A DNA stretch of 64,000 bases from Alloprevotella sp. (lineage in GTDB: Bacteria > Bacteroidota > Bacteroidia > Bacteroidales > Bacteroidaceae). Shown in pieces: positions 18,869-29,290 of this stretch; within the stretch, counting starts at the first letter, position 1; every line of letters begins with the position of its first letter. The stretch lies in the NCBI GenBank assembly GCA_017478625.1, contig JAFVDF010000001.1, positions 62,001 to 126,000 of the forward strand, in the 5' to 3' direction. A program made the position numbers and the translations under genes. The notes under the pieces were generated by a model, which was given only the letters and a program-made list of their open reading frames with translations, was not told the origin of the DNA and did not search any database.

Positions 18869-21331
18869 TCAGTCAAAGAGGTTGTCCTCTGTATGGTTTT
18901 CACTTTGTTGCAAATCAGTCGTCTTATCTCCTTCCATAAGGTTGTCGGCCGATGAAACTAGCAAACTGTTATCTTCTGTCAAGGAGTCCGAATCGGACTT
19001 AGTAGTTGGGATGTAGTAGGTACTGTTGTACAGCTCGGGACGAATAGGTTCAGAGGGTTCTGGATAGACTTTTGCGTATTTTGCTTGGAGTTTGGGGTCT
19101 GCAAGTGCTTTCTGATAGAAAAGCCCCACGATAGGAAGTGCAGTTTTACTGCCTTGTCCGAGCGCACCTGTACGGAAGTGTACGCAGCGGTCTTCGGCCC
19201 CTACCCAAGCGCCAGCCACTAACTGAGGAGTTACACAGACATACCAAGCATCAGAATGATTGTTTGAAGTCCCAGTCTTACCTCCGGCATCTATTTTCTT
19301 ACTCCAGTAGAGGTTACCGAGGTAGTGTTGCATAGATTGCGAGGTGCCACCGGCATCGCGTATGCCTGCTTCCAGCATCTTCTGCATATAAAATGCTGAC
19401 CGCTTAGAGATGGCCCGGTGTTTCTCGGGCTTGGCCTCATAAATCACTTTTCCGTTGGCATCTTCAATCCTCGTAACGAGTACGGGCTCTACATATTCCC
19501 CGTCATTGGCAATGGTAGAATAGGCTCCCACTAATTCTTCTAATTGCATGTCGCTTGAACCCAACGCAAGTGAAGGTGTGGGGTCAAGATGGGAAGTTAC
19601 CCCCATTTTCTGGGCTAGTTTGACAATATTGTCAATGCCCACCTCCTGGCCCACTTTAACGGCCACTGAGTTGATACTTTGCGCAAATGCGGAACGCAGA
19701 GGGAGATCTGCCCCGGAGAAAAAGCCGTTTGCGTTCGTAGGACGCCATATTACATTTTCATTCTTGCTCTTGTCGAAAACTTCCATCTGTACATACGAAT
19801 CGCGCCTCCTGTCCGAAGGGGTCATTCCCTGTTCCATTGCCGCTGCATATACGAAGAGCTTGAATGTAGAACCAGGTTGTCGGCTCGCTGTAACCTTGTC
19901 ATATTGCCAGGTCTTATAATCAATATCACCTACCCAGGCCTTTATCTCCCCAGAATTAGGTTCCATGGCTACAAATCCGGCGTGCATAAGGGCTGCCATA
20001 TAGCGCAACGAATCTGTGGTGGACATATCGCGCTCTTGGATACCATCGTAAGTAAACAGCTTTACCCGGTGCGGTTTATTCAAGTAAAAAGCAACGGAAT
20101 CGGGAGAATCTGCAAATCGAGCCTGTAGGTTTTTGTAAGCACTGGTACGTTGTAATTTTTTCTCAATGAAGTCGGGTATGATTCTTCCTTGTTCATCTCT
20201 CCACGGATCTTGGCCCCGCCAGTGACTATCAAAATTGCGTTGCACAGTGCGCATTTGTTCTACGAGTGCTTCTTCGGCCATTTTTTGCATACGCATATCA
20301 AGCGTGGTAAAAATCTTAAGGCCATCGGTGTAAGGATTTAGTTTGGGACATTTTTCAGCCAGATAATCTGCTACTGCATCGCGGAAATAGAGTGCTTGTC
20401 CGTCGCGCACGGATTCTACTCGGAAGTTCAGGCTGAGCGGAAGTTTTTTCAGGCTGTCAGCCTGAGCTCTCGTGAGACTTCCATAAGCGTGCATGTTTTC
20501 TAAAACCACATTCCGTCGTCCCCTACTGGCCTCCGGATTCAGTGCAGGATTGTATGCAGTAGTAGCCTTGAGCATTCCCACCAAAACTGCGGACTGTTCG
20601 GCCGTCAGCTTATCAGGTGTGGTGTTAAAATAAGTCTTTGCTGCAGTCTTAATACCAAATGCGTTAGAACCAAAATCAACTGTATTGACATACATACGCA
20701 AAATGTCTTCTTTCGAGTTGAAAAGTTCTAGTTCTACAGCAATAATCATCTCCTTGCTTTTTAGAATCAGCATATGCAGTCCTGGAATTTTACCAAGCAA
20801 GCCAGTTCCGTACTCGCTACGCATCTTGAACATATTTTTCACAAGTTGCTGCGTAATGGTAGATGCGCCGCGTGCTCGCCCTTTAGCCGCATCTTTGGCT
20901 GCAGAAAAGAGCCCCGGAATATCTATGCCGTGATGACTGTAGAAACGTTCGTCTTCTGTGGAGATAAGTGCTTCGTAGAATATGGGACTGACCTCGTCAT
21001 AGTTTACGGGAGAGCGATTTTCGTTGAAAAACTTACCTATCAGCTGGCCGTCAGCACTGTATATTTCGCTTGCAGCGGGAGTTTTCGGATGCATAATATC
21101 CTGCAAGGACGGAGAACGGCCAAACAGCCAAAATAGATTCACCGATACAGCAAACACATAAAGCAGTATGAATACAAATAGCGTAAGCAGACACATCCAG
21201 GTGCGCTTCCACCACCCTCCTTGCTTGAAGTGACGAATATATGCTTTCCCATTGCGTTTTAGAAAACGGCCTGTCTTCGTCAGAGCTTTCTGCAAATGAT
21301 CAAGTGCTGTCAGTAGCAGGTTTTTCATCAT
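18869..21331 (-). CDS. mrcA: Bifunctional penicillin-binding protein 1A
   Basis: 820 aa, class A PBP that polymerises and cross-links peptidoglycan at the inner membrane's outer face. A cytoplasmic basic segment precedes one membrane helix at about 45-70. The GT51 glycosyltransferase domain has catalytic STEDERFYSHHG (Glu126) and GASTITQQLVKNMF near 155-168. The transpeptidase has SxxK as GSTFK near 490, SIN further on, and KTG as GGKTGTSNNHSDAW near 700. The C-terminal 60 residues are acidic and Ser/Asp rich with low complexity. The upstream 575-bp gap holds repeat copy 2 and a structured RNA candidate; a minus-strand -7 box TAAATTTG (complement of 21352-21359) is a likely promoter. Confidence 0.95.
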   Translation of the reverse strand: MMKNLLLTALDHLQKALTKTGRFLKRNGKAYIRHFKQGGWWKRTWMCLLTLFVFILLYVFAVSVNLFWLFGRSPSLQDIMHPKTPAASEIYSADGQLIGKFFNENRSPVNYDEVSPIFYEALISTEDERFYSHHGIDIPGLFSAAKDAAKGRARGASTITQQLVKNMFKMRSEYGTGLLGKIPGLHMLILKSKEMIIAVELELFNSKEDILRMYVNTVDFGSNAFGIKTAAKTYFNTTPDKLTAEQSAVLVGMLKATTAYNPALNPEASRGRRNVVLENMHAYGSLTRAQADSLKKLPLSLNFRVESVRDGQALYFRDAVADYLAEKCPKLNPYTDGLKIFTTLDMRMQKMAEEALVEQMRTVQRNFDSHWRGQDPWRDEQGRIIPDFIEKKLQRTSAYKNLQARFADSPDSVAFYLNKPHRVKLFTYDGIQERDMSTTDSLRYMAALMHAGFVAMEPNSGEIKAWVGDIDYKTWQYDKVTASRQPGSTFKLFVYAAAMEQGMTPSDRRRDSYVQMEVFDKSKNENVIWRPTNANGFFSGADLPLRSAFAQSINSVAVKVGQEVGIDNIVKLAQKMGVTSHLDPTPSLALGSSDMQLEELVGAYSTIANDGEYVEPVLVTRIEDANGKVIYEAKPEKHRAISKRSAFYMQKMLEAGIRDAGGTSQSMQHYLGNLYWSKKIDAGGKTGTSNNHSDAWYVCVTPQLVAGAWVGAEDRCVHFRTGALGQGSKTALPIVGLFYQKALADPKLQAKYAKVYPEPSEPIRPELYNSTYYIPTTKSDSDSLTEDNSLLVSSADNLMEGDKTTDLQQSENHTEDNLFD

Positions 21332-21447
21332 TCTTTTTATTTATATCTCTGCAAATTTAATAGGTCGGAGCCATAAGGCGAAACAAAAGTCTGTCCTTTG
21401 CGCCACTTTCTCCCTCTAATCTTTTAAGATAATAATGCAAACGTCAA

Positions 21448-21532
21448 GTTCACAGCATGAAATTCAAATTTCACAGTGTGAAACGCATATTTCACACTAT
21501 GAAATAAAAAATGGGATTATGGAATTTTCAAA
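21448..21532 (+). repeat. Triple-palindrome intergenic element, copy 2
   Basis: Units at 21449 (TTCACAGCATGAA), 21470 (TTCACAGTGTGAA) and 21491 (TTCACACTATGAA), again 21 bp apart. The tail ATTATGG at 21516 is 25 bp after the start of unit 3, followed by AATTTTCAAA. The two spacers are in reverse order and complement compared with the other copies: ATTCAAAT lies between units 1 and 2, and ACGCATAT (reverse complement of copy 5's ATATGCGT) lies between units 2 and 3. The 55-bp triad is thus flipped relative to the tail. It lies 117 bp upstream of mrcA and 33 bp before the -7 box of the RNA candidate. Confidence 0.88.
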
Positions 21533-21564
21533 CCGAATAATTTTACTGTCCCACAGGAATACCT

Positions 21565-21572
21565 TACTTTTG
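21565..21572 (+). promoter_or_regulatory. -7 element of the structured RNA transcript
   Basis: TACTTTTG matches TAnnTTTG exactly. The -33 position, 20 bp upstream, reads TTTT (21541-21544), not TTTG. Transcription would begin near 21580, a few bases before the first hairpin of the RNA candidate. Confidence 0.6.
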
Positions 21573-21579
21573 CGTTAGT

Positions 21580-21848
21580 CTGAAGAGTCCAAGTGACGGA
21601 TAGGACTACATATTGGTTAAATAAGGACGTTTCTTGACGTCATCTTCTATCATCAAACCTCGCAAGTTTAGAACCCAAGAAGATACGGCAAACGAGCGTC
21701 CCACGTTGATGTATGTACGCACAAGTGCCTTGTACGCTTGTGTCCTATAATACATCCCCGGCGTGGGCTTCTCGTTGCAAATCCTTGGGTAAGGCTTCGC
21801 GAGGGCCAGATGATGGGATTGGCAAACGGAATGATGGCCCACGTCTTT
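21580..21848 (+). ncRNA. Rod-shaped structured RNA, candidate 6S-like / Bacteroidales RNA
   Basis: After a small 5' hairpin (21586-21590 with 21603-21607), a nested series of helices forms one long rod: 21623-21630 with 21841-21848, 21649-21654 with 21809-21814, 21658-21663 with 21799-21804, 21673-21679 with 21784-21790, 21692-21696 with 21771-21775, 21700-21705 with 21762-21767, 21708-21714 with 21750-21756, and 21720-21725 with 21737-21742. A closing stem, one large asymmetric bubble (about 18 nt against 26 nt) and a long terminal arm resemble 6S RNA, which sequesters RNA polymerase. The Bacteroidales-1 motif is another possible match. I see no clear terminator, so it could instead be a long 5' leader of the gene at 21907. 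Overlapping short ORFs on both strands are not protein-like. The structure is well supported; the identity is inference. Confidence 0.6.
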
Positions 21849-21906
21849 CAGATTATTACATAACAGCTGACCTCAGGGTACAGGGTGGCGCAAAATTATT
21901 TGAAAA

Positions 21907-22593
21907 ATGAAAAGATTATTCTTCTTTTCCATGTTGTTGCTTGTGGCCCTTTGTGCTACAGCGAAAAAAATCAAAGTATCAGTTAGTCCTGCCACGGCCA
22001 AGATTTATGTGGATGGATCTTATTATGGCGAAGGACAAGCGCTACTGAACATTCCTAAAAAAGAAGGCTTTGTTGTCGTCAGAGTTGAGGATAACGGCTA
22101 CGTTCCCATAGAGACACGCATTTTTTCAACGGATACGCGCTCGGCTATCTCTTTCAAATTGAGAGAGGATCCCTCTGTTGAGGCTACCACCGAGTATGGA
22201 AACGCAAATAAGTATTTTACGGTGCGTGTAAACAAGGATTTGTACAAAGTAGATGACAAGGGAAAGGTGGATGCCGAATTAGCTTGGAAAATGATACATG
22301 CTATTATTCTGAATTATTTTGACGAGATACAGACCAGCGACATGGCATCTGGCTATGTACAGACTGCTTGGGTTTACAAAACGTTCCCAGAAGCAGAAAA
22401 AGCCATCCGTACTCGCGTGTCAGTCAGAGAGACCTCCTTGGGTGGAGACCTGTCCTTCCAGATAAAAATAAGTTCACAGGAATCGTCAATGCGTGGCCGA
22501 AGAAATGCGGACAACTTCAAGGATTCTAATCGCATACTGAAGGATGTGGCTCCTATTATTTCAGAATTCCAAAGTCGCCTTGGTAAACTATAA
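21907..22593 (+). CDS. Secreted PEGA-like domain protein
   Basis: 228 aa. A signal peptide (MKRLFFFSMLLLVALCATA) is followed by a short basic stretch and a PEGA-like beta module at about 23-85: KVSVSPATAKIYVDGSYYGEG, then a hydrophobic VVVRVEDNGYVPIETRIF. PEGA modules are found in surface-layer and envelope proteins and probably mediate binding to carbohydrate or protein. The C-terminal half, about 95-228, is mixed alpha/beta with a conserved-looking WKMIHAIILNYFDEIQ helix and no motif I recognise. It is 9 bp ahead of the next secreted protein, so the two form an operon. It lies about 60 bp after the structured RNA. Confidence 0.75.
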   Translation: MKRLFFFSMLLLVALCATAKKIKVSVSPATAKIYVDGSYYGEGQALLNIPKKEGFVVVRVEDNGYVPIETRIFSTDTRSAISFKLREDPSVEATTEYGNANKYFTVRVNKDLYKVDDKGKVDAELAWKMIHAIILNYFDEIQTSDMASGYVQTAWVYKTFPEAEKAIRTRVSVRETSLGGDLSFQIKISSQESSMRGRRNADNFKDSNRILKDVAPIISEFQSRLGKL

Positions 22594-22602
22594 GATAAGG
22601 AT

Positions 22603-23178
22603 ATGAGAAGTATTTTAGTGGCTCTGCTGAGTCTGTTCGTCCTTTCTGCCCACGCGCAAATGATAGAAGATTTTGAGGAAAGCACTTGGGAATGGAACGA
22701 GTATGCTTCCAAGAAACAAGAGGCTATTATCAAGGATGGTAAGATGCATGTAATGAGCAAGACCGAAGAGCCTGTCATCGTGTTCTGTTATGCGCCACTT
22801 GATATTCAGGATGCTTTCGTCTTGCAATGCGATGTGTTCGTGAAAAAGATTGATGACGAAAAAGAATTTGGTATTGTACTCGACTACCAAGACGATGAAA
22901 ATTATCTGGCCTTTATGGTAAAAGAAGGACTGGCCCGTTTTGAACAATGGAAAGAAGGGCGGCTGGTCGGAAACTTTAATGCAACCATAAAACTCAAGGA
23001 ACAAAAGAACACGACGGTAGCATTGCGCATAGACGCAGAACCCGAGAGGCTGAAATTTTCAGTAAATGGCATGAAAGCGTTAGAGAGACGTTTTCTCACA
23101 CTACACTCCAATGGTATAGGATTTAAGGTCGGAGGAAAGCAAAGCGTGGACTTTGACAATCTTTCCATTGATCAATAA
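22603..23178 (+). CDS. Secreted concanavalin/LamG-like beta-sandwich protein
   Basis: 191 aa with a signal peptide (MRSILVALLSLFVLSAHA, then Q). The mature part begins MIEDFEESTWEWNEY and ends DFDNLSIDQ, the usual pattern of the 3-keto-disaccharide hydrolase/DUF1080 or LamG-type jelly-roll fold in Bacteroidota. Internal strands such as FVLQCDVFVKKIDDEKEFGIVLDY and FSVNGMK fit that fold. These domains bind or cleave glycans; no catalytic residue set can be named here. Transcribed with the PEGA-like gene; a strong terminator follows. Confidence 0.7.
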   Translation: MRSILVALLSLFVLSAHAQMIEDFEESTWEWNEYASKKQEAIIKDGKMHVMSKTEEPVIVFCYAPLDIQDAFVLQCDVFVKKIDDEKEFGIVLDYQDDENYLAFMVKEGLARFEQWKEGRLVGNFNATIKLKEQKNTTVALRIDAEPERLKFSVNGMKALERRFLTLHSNGIGFKVGGKQSVDFDNLSIDQ

Positions 23179-23223
23179 GCAGACAGATGGTTAAGGCCAG
23201 TTGATAGCCCAGACACATTTACG

Positions 23224-23263
23224 GAAAAAGGGACCCCAAACGAATGCGGGTCCCTTTTACTTT
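23224..23263 (+). terminator. Bidirectional terminator between convergent genes
   Basis: AAAAGGGACCC (23226-23236) pairs perfectly with GGGTCCCTTTT (23248-23258) around an 11-nt loop. T-runs follow on both strands. It serves the secreted-protein operon on the plus strand and trmD on the minus strand. Confidence 0.9.
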
Positions 23264-23280
23264 TCTGTAGATGGCTTGCT

Positions 23281-23958
23281 TTATTTCTCAAGTAGGTCGG
23301 GACGAAGTCTTTGCGTACGTTCAAAGGCTTGTTGTTGCTCCCATTCAGCTATAAGTCGGTCGTTTCCGCTGAGGAGCACATCCGGTACGAGCCACCCCTT
23401 ATAGTCGCGTGGTCTAGTATATACAGGGGCAGACAGCAGATGGTCTTGAAACGAATCACTCAGCGCACTTTCCGCATCTCCGATAGCCCCTGGAAGCAAA
23501 CGCACTATGGCATCAGTAATCGCAGCAGCTGCAAGTTCTCCTCCAGTAAGGACATAATCCCCTATCGATATTTCGCGAGTTACCAGATGCTCTCTAATTC
23601 TGTAATCCACACCTTTATAGTGGCCACACAATATGATAATGTTTCCCTTCAATGATAGTTCGTTGGCCATAGGCTGGTCGAATTTCTGTCCGTCGGGCGA
23701 TGTGAAGATGATTTCATCGTAGTGTCGTTCGGCTGTAAGGGCGGAAATGCAGGCATCAATAGGCTGACACTGCATTACCATACCGGCAAAACCTCCGTAA
23801 GGATAGTCGTCAACGCGACGGTGCTTGTCTTCTGTATAATCCCTTAGGTCGTGGACCACAATCTCTACCAAACCTTTCTTTCGGGCCCTGGCTACGATGG
23901 AAAGGTTTATGAAATTGTCCAGCATCTCTGGCAAAACGGTGATGATGTCTATACGCAT
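23281..23958 (-). CDS. trmD: tRNA (guanine-N1-)-methyltransferase
   Basis: 225 aa from the ATG at 23958. The open frame runs to 24060, but the family begins with [13 protein letters not shown], so the internal ATG is right. TrmD uses S-adenosylmethionine to methylate G37 next to the anticodon, preventing frameshifts. It has the SPOUT knot signature: [13 protein letters not shown] near 56-68, [15 protein letters not shown] near 107-121 and [14 protein letters not shown] near 130-143. It is a single gene, separate from rpsP and rplS. A minus-strand -7 box TACTTTTG (complement of 24011-24018) lies 53 bp upstream. Confidence 0.95.
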   Translation of the reverse strand: MRIDIITVLPEMLDNFINLSIVARARKKGLVEIVVHDLRDYTEDKHRRVDDYPYGGFAGMVMQCQPIDACISALTAERHYDEIIFTSPDGQKFDQPMANELSLKGNIIILCGHYKGVDYRIREHLVTREISIGDYVLTGGELAAAAITDAIVRLLPGAIGDAESALSDSFQDHLLSAPVYTRPRDYKGWLVPDVLLSGNDRLIAEWEQQQAFERTQRLRPDLLEK

Positions 23959-24025
23959 AATGAAGCGGATTATGGCGTCAGCAGACGCAACTCGGAAATT
24001 TTTCTGTGTGCAAAAGTAAGAATAA

Positions 24026-26206
<2,181 letters not shown>

Positions 26207-26233
26207 TAGCAATCTATAGACCGAAACGATAAT

Positions 26234-27139
26234 ATGAATCAACCCTATATTAATCCGTTCCGCGGATTCGGCGTTGCGCTGGTTACGCCTTTTAAGGAAA
26301 ACGGTGAAGTGGATTATGACGCGCTCCGACGACTTGTAGAAATGCAAGTGGAGAATGGTGTGGATTTTTTGTGTGTCCTTGGTACGACCGCAGAGACCCC
26401 TACCCTGAGCCGACAGGAAAGGCTTGCTATCAGACAGACCGTGGTTCTTGCCACAGACCACCGCATCCCCTTGCTCCTTGGAGCCGGTGGCAATAATACC
26501 CAAGCCATCTGTGATGAACTTGAATCCGACGATTTGGAGGGATTCCAGGGCGTTCTGATCGTTTGTCCCTTCTATAATAAACCCTCACAGGAGGGCCTTT
26601 TCCAGCACTTTATGGCGATAAGTCGTGCGAGCCACCTACCGATAGTTATCTATAACATTCCCGGTCGTACAGGCGTGAACTTAGACGAAAAGACGCTTTG
26701 CCGAATTGTGGAGAGCGCACCTAATGTGGTGGCCATTAAGGAGGCAGCGGGAAAGCTAGAGCAAATCGACCGATTTGTTAAGGCTACACCTCCACGCTTC
26801 GAAGTTCTTTGTGGAGACGACGCTCTTGCCTACGATGCTCTTAAAGATGGGGCCACGGGAGTTATTTCTGTTGTCGGAAATGCTTATCCGAAACTTTTTG
26901 GCGAAATGGTGCATCAGACGATAAAACGCAACTATATCGTAGCAGAACGGATCAATCAGCAACTCCAAGACTTCTATAAGTTGATGATGCTTGAGGGAAA
27001 TCCTGCGGGTATAAAGTGCTTGCTGAAGAAGTTAGGCCTATCTGAGAATAAATTGCGTCTTCCGCTTGTACCGGTAAGCCCTCTGACCAGTTCGCTTATC
27101 GACTTGGCGGCCCACACGCTGGATTCGGCTGATAAGTAA
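26234..27139 (+). CDS. dapA: 4-hydroxy-tetrahydrodipicolinate synthase
   Basis: 301 aa TIM-barrel aldolase that condenses pyruvate with aspartate semialdehyde in the lysine/diaminopimelate pathway, feeding peptidoglycan. Key motifs: GTTAETPTLSRQER near 49-62 (canonical GTTGES/ATL), the tyrosine of VIYNIPGRTGVNL near 137-149, and the Schiff-base lysine in VVAIKEAAGKL near 164-174. In the operon between ligA and uvrB. Confidence 0.95.
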   Translation: MNQPYINPFRGFGVALVTPFKENGEVDYDALRRLVEMQVENGVDFLCVLGTTAETPTLSRQERLAIRQTVVLATDHRIPLLLGAGGNNTQAICDELESDDLEGFQGVLIVCPFYNKPSQEGLFQHFMAISRASHLPIVIYNIPGRTGVNLDEKTLCRIVESAPNVVAIKEAAGKLEQIDRFVKATPPRFEVLCGDDALAYDALKDGATGVISVVGNAYPKLFGEMVHQTIKRNYIVAERINQQLQDFYKLMMLEGNPAGIKCLLKKLGLSENKLRLPLVPVSPLTSSLIDLAAHTLDSADK

Positions 27140-27153
27140 GACCTTCCGAAAGG

Positions 27154-29163
27154 ATGAATGAATATATCCTACATTCTGATTATTCTCCAACGGGAGACCA
27201 GCCTGAAGCCATTCGACAACTTACGGAGGGTGTCAAATTGGGCAATCCGGCACAGGTATTGCTGGGCGTAACGGGTTCCGGGAAGACTTTTACCATCGCA
27301 AATGTTATTCGGAATGTGGGAAAGCCCACGCTTGTGCTCAGCCATAATAAGACGCTGGCTGCGCAGCTTTATACGGAGCTGAAAAATTTCTTTCCAGAGA
27401 ATGCGGTAGAGTATTATGTCTCCTACTACGATTATTACCAGCCCGAAGCCTATATTGCTTCTACGGATACCTATATAGAAAAGGACTTAGCCATCAATGA
27501 AGAAATAGACCGGCTCCGACTTTCGGCCACCTCTGCCCTGCTTTCCGGCCGAAACGATGTGGTTGTCGTTTCATCTGTCAGTTGTATTTATGGAATGGGT
27601 AATCCGGCTGCTTTCTACGATAATATCATTGAATTACAAGTCGGCAAAGCCTATCCTCTCAATAAACTGCTACTCCAACTCAATGATTCGCAATATGTAC
27701 GCAACGATGTAGCCCCTCAGTCGGGTAATTATCGTGTTAAGGGGGATACGGTGGATGTATTTCTTGCCTATTCTACCCGTGCGTTGCGTATTTCTTTTTG
27801 GGGAGAGGAGATAGATTCAATCCAAGAGATAGACCCGATTGATGCACAGGTCTTAGGAACCTACTCGGTTTATAAGGTATATCCCGCCAATCTCTTTCTG
27901 ACAACCAAGGACAAGCAGGAAATAGCCATCCGCCATATTCAGGACGATTTGGTAGAACAGGTTAATTATTTCAAAGAAATAGGAAAAGAACTGGAAGCAA
28001 AGCGCCTTGAGGAAAGAGTAAGTTACGATATCGAAATGATACGTGAGTTGGGCCATTGTAGTGGTATTGAAAATTACAGCAGGTACTTTGACGGACGCGA
28101 GCCTGGTACTCGACCCTATTGTTTGCTGGACTTTTTCCCTGACGACTTCCTTGTAGTGATTGATGAAAGCCATGTGACGGTTCCGCAGATCCGTGCAATG
28201 CGCGAAGGCGATAGGAGTAGAAAGGAATCGCTGGTAAATTATGGTTTCAGACTCCCCGCCGCGCTGGATAACCGACCATTGAGTTTTGAAGAATTTCAGT
28301 CCTTGGCACGACAAGTAATATATGTCAGTGCGACACCTGCCGACTATGAGCTTGCGGAAGCCGAGGGCGTGGTTGTAGATCAGGTCATTCGGCCCACAGG
28401 ACTATTGGATCCGTTCATTCAAGTACGCCCCAACGATTCGCCAGTAGATGACTTGTTAGAAGAAATACGCAAATGTGTCGAATCCCAAGAGCGTGTACTC
28501 GTTACAACCTTGACCAAACGAATGGCAGAGGAACTTTGCGAATATCTATTATCGCTTGGAATCAAAGCAAGTTACATTCACAGTGAAGTAGATACCTTGG
28601 AGCGTGTCCAAATAATGGATGATTTGAGGCGGGGCATCTACGACGTCCTTATAGGCGTTAATTTGCTTAGGGAAGGCTTGGATTTGCCAGAAGTCGCTTT
28701 GGTTGCTATCCTGGATGCCGACAAGGAAGGATTTCTAAGGAACACTCGCAGTCTAACCCAGACTGCCGGACGTGCAGCACGTAATGTAAATGGGCGCGTT
28801 ATTATGTATGCAGACAAAATAACGCAGTCAATGGCTCAGACCATAAGTGAGACGGAGCGCAGAAGGGCCAAACAGATTGCTTACAACGAAAAAAATCACA
28901 TTACACCTACACAAATTTGGAAAGAAATCAGTCAGAACGAACTGTCAAGGGCACAAAAACACACAGAAAACAGTTATACGATTACGCCTCAAGTCGCTAT
29001 GGGCACACAGGTGGCTGAGGCTCGCGTAGAGTATAATGGAAAACTCTCAAAGGAAGAGCGAGTCGAACAGTTGAAGCGTATGATGAAACAAGCCGCTAAG
29101 GAGATGGATTTCGTGACGGCTGCACAGATTCGAGACGAGATGCTTGCGTTAGAGAAAGCCTGA
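27154..29163 (+). CDS. uvrB: Excinuclease ABC subunit B
   Basis: 669 aa, normal size. UvrB is the damage-verifying helicase-like component of nucleotide excision repair, working with UvrA and UvrC. Walker A is GVTGSGKTFT near 39-48, the beta-hairpin is YYDYYQPEAYIASTDTY near 93-109, Walker B/DESH is VIDESHVT near 336-343, and helicase motifs V-VI are GVNLLREGLDLPEV and QTAGRAARN. The C-terminal UVR motif (MKQAAKEMDFVTAAQIRDEM) binds UvrC. Last gene of the ligA-dapA-uvrB operon, 14 bp after dapA; both repair genes in one operon fits shared function. Confidence 0.97.
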   Translation: MNEYILHSDYSPTGDQPEAIRQLTEGVKLGNPAQVLLGVTGSGKTFTIANVIRNVGKPTLVLSHNKTLAAQLYTELKNFFPENAVEYYVSYYDYYQPEAYIASTDTYIEKDLAINEEIDRLRLSATSALLSGRNDVVVVSSVSCIYGMGNPAAFYDNIIELQVGKAYPLNKLLLQLNDSQYVRNDVAPQSGNYRVKGDTVDVFLAYSTRALRISFWGEEIDSIQEIDPIDAQVLGTYSVYKVYPANLFLTTKDKQEIAIRHIQDDLVEQVNYFKEIGKELEAKRLEERVSYDIEMIRELGHCSGIENYSRYFDGREPGTRPYCLLDFFPDDFLVVIDESHVTVPQIRAMREGDRSRKESLVNYGFRLPAALDNRPLSFEEFQSLARQVIYVSATPADYELAEAEGVVVDQVIRPTGLLDPFIQVRPNDSPVDDLLEEIRKCVESQERVLVTTLTKRMAEELCEYLLSLGIKASYIHSEVDTLERVQIMDDLRRGIYDVLIGVNLLREGLDLPEVALVAILDADKEGFLRNTRSLTQTAGRAARNVNGRVIMYADKITQSMAQTISETERRRAKQIAYNEKNHITPTQIWKEISQNELSRAQKHTENSYTITPQVAMGTQVAEARVEYNGKLSKEERVEQLKRMMKQAAKEMDFVTAAQIRDEMLALEKA

Positions 29164-29205
29164 CTTCTTCTCTTTTTATATATTGAGACAAACTCGCTTC
29201 ACAGG

Positions 29206-29229
29206 GAAACGATTTTGTCGTTTCGTTTT
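29206..29229 (+). terminator. Putative terminator after uvrB
   Basis: GAAACGA (29206-29212) pairs with TCGTTTC (29218-29224) over a TTTTG loop, followed by GTTTTATT. The stem is short and low in GC, so it may be leaky. The loop also supplies the -33 TTTG of the next promoter. Confidence 0.55.
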
Positions 29230-29244
29230 ATTAGCCTATTTTCG
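29214..29244 (+). promoter_or_regulatory. Promoter of the carboxyltransferase gene, overlapping the terminator
   Basis: TTTG at 29214-29217 lies in the terminator loop and TATTTTCG at 29237-29244 is 19 bp downstream (one mismatch to TAnnTTTG). The start would be near 29252, leaving a leader of about 40 nt. Confidence 0.5.
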
Positions 29245-29290
29245 CAACCTAAATGAAAATTTCATAAGCTAATATACCAACACAATAATT

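Noticed and set aside
17806-18903. Longer start at 18903 for the DAHP synthase/chorismate mutase
   Set aside because: It would overlap mrcA by 35 bp; the ATG at 18867 sits 1 bp after the mrcA stop and precedes the conserved domain.
21606-21910. Short ORFs on both strands (minus 21606-21842, plus 21713-21910)
   Set aside because: They lie over the structured RNA helices, have no family-like composition and overlap each other.
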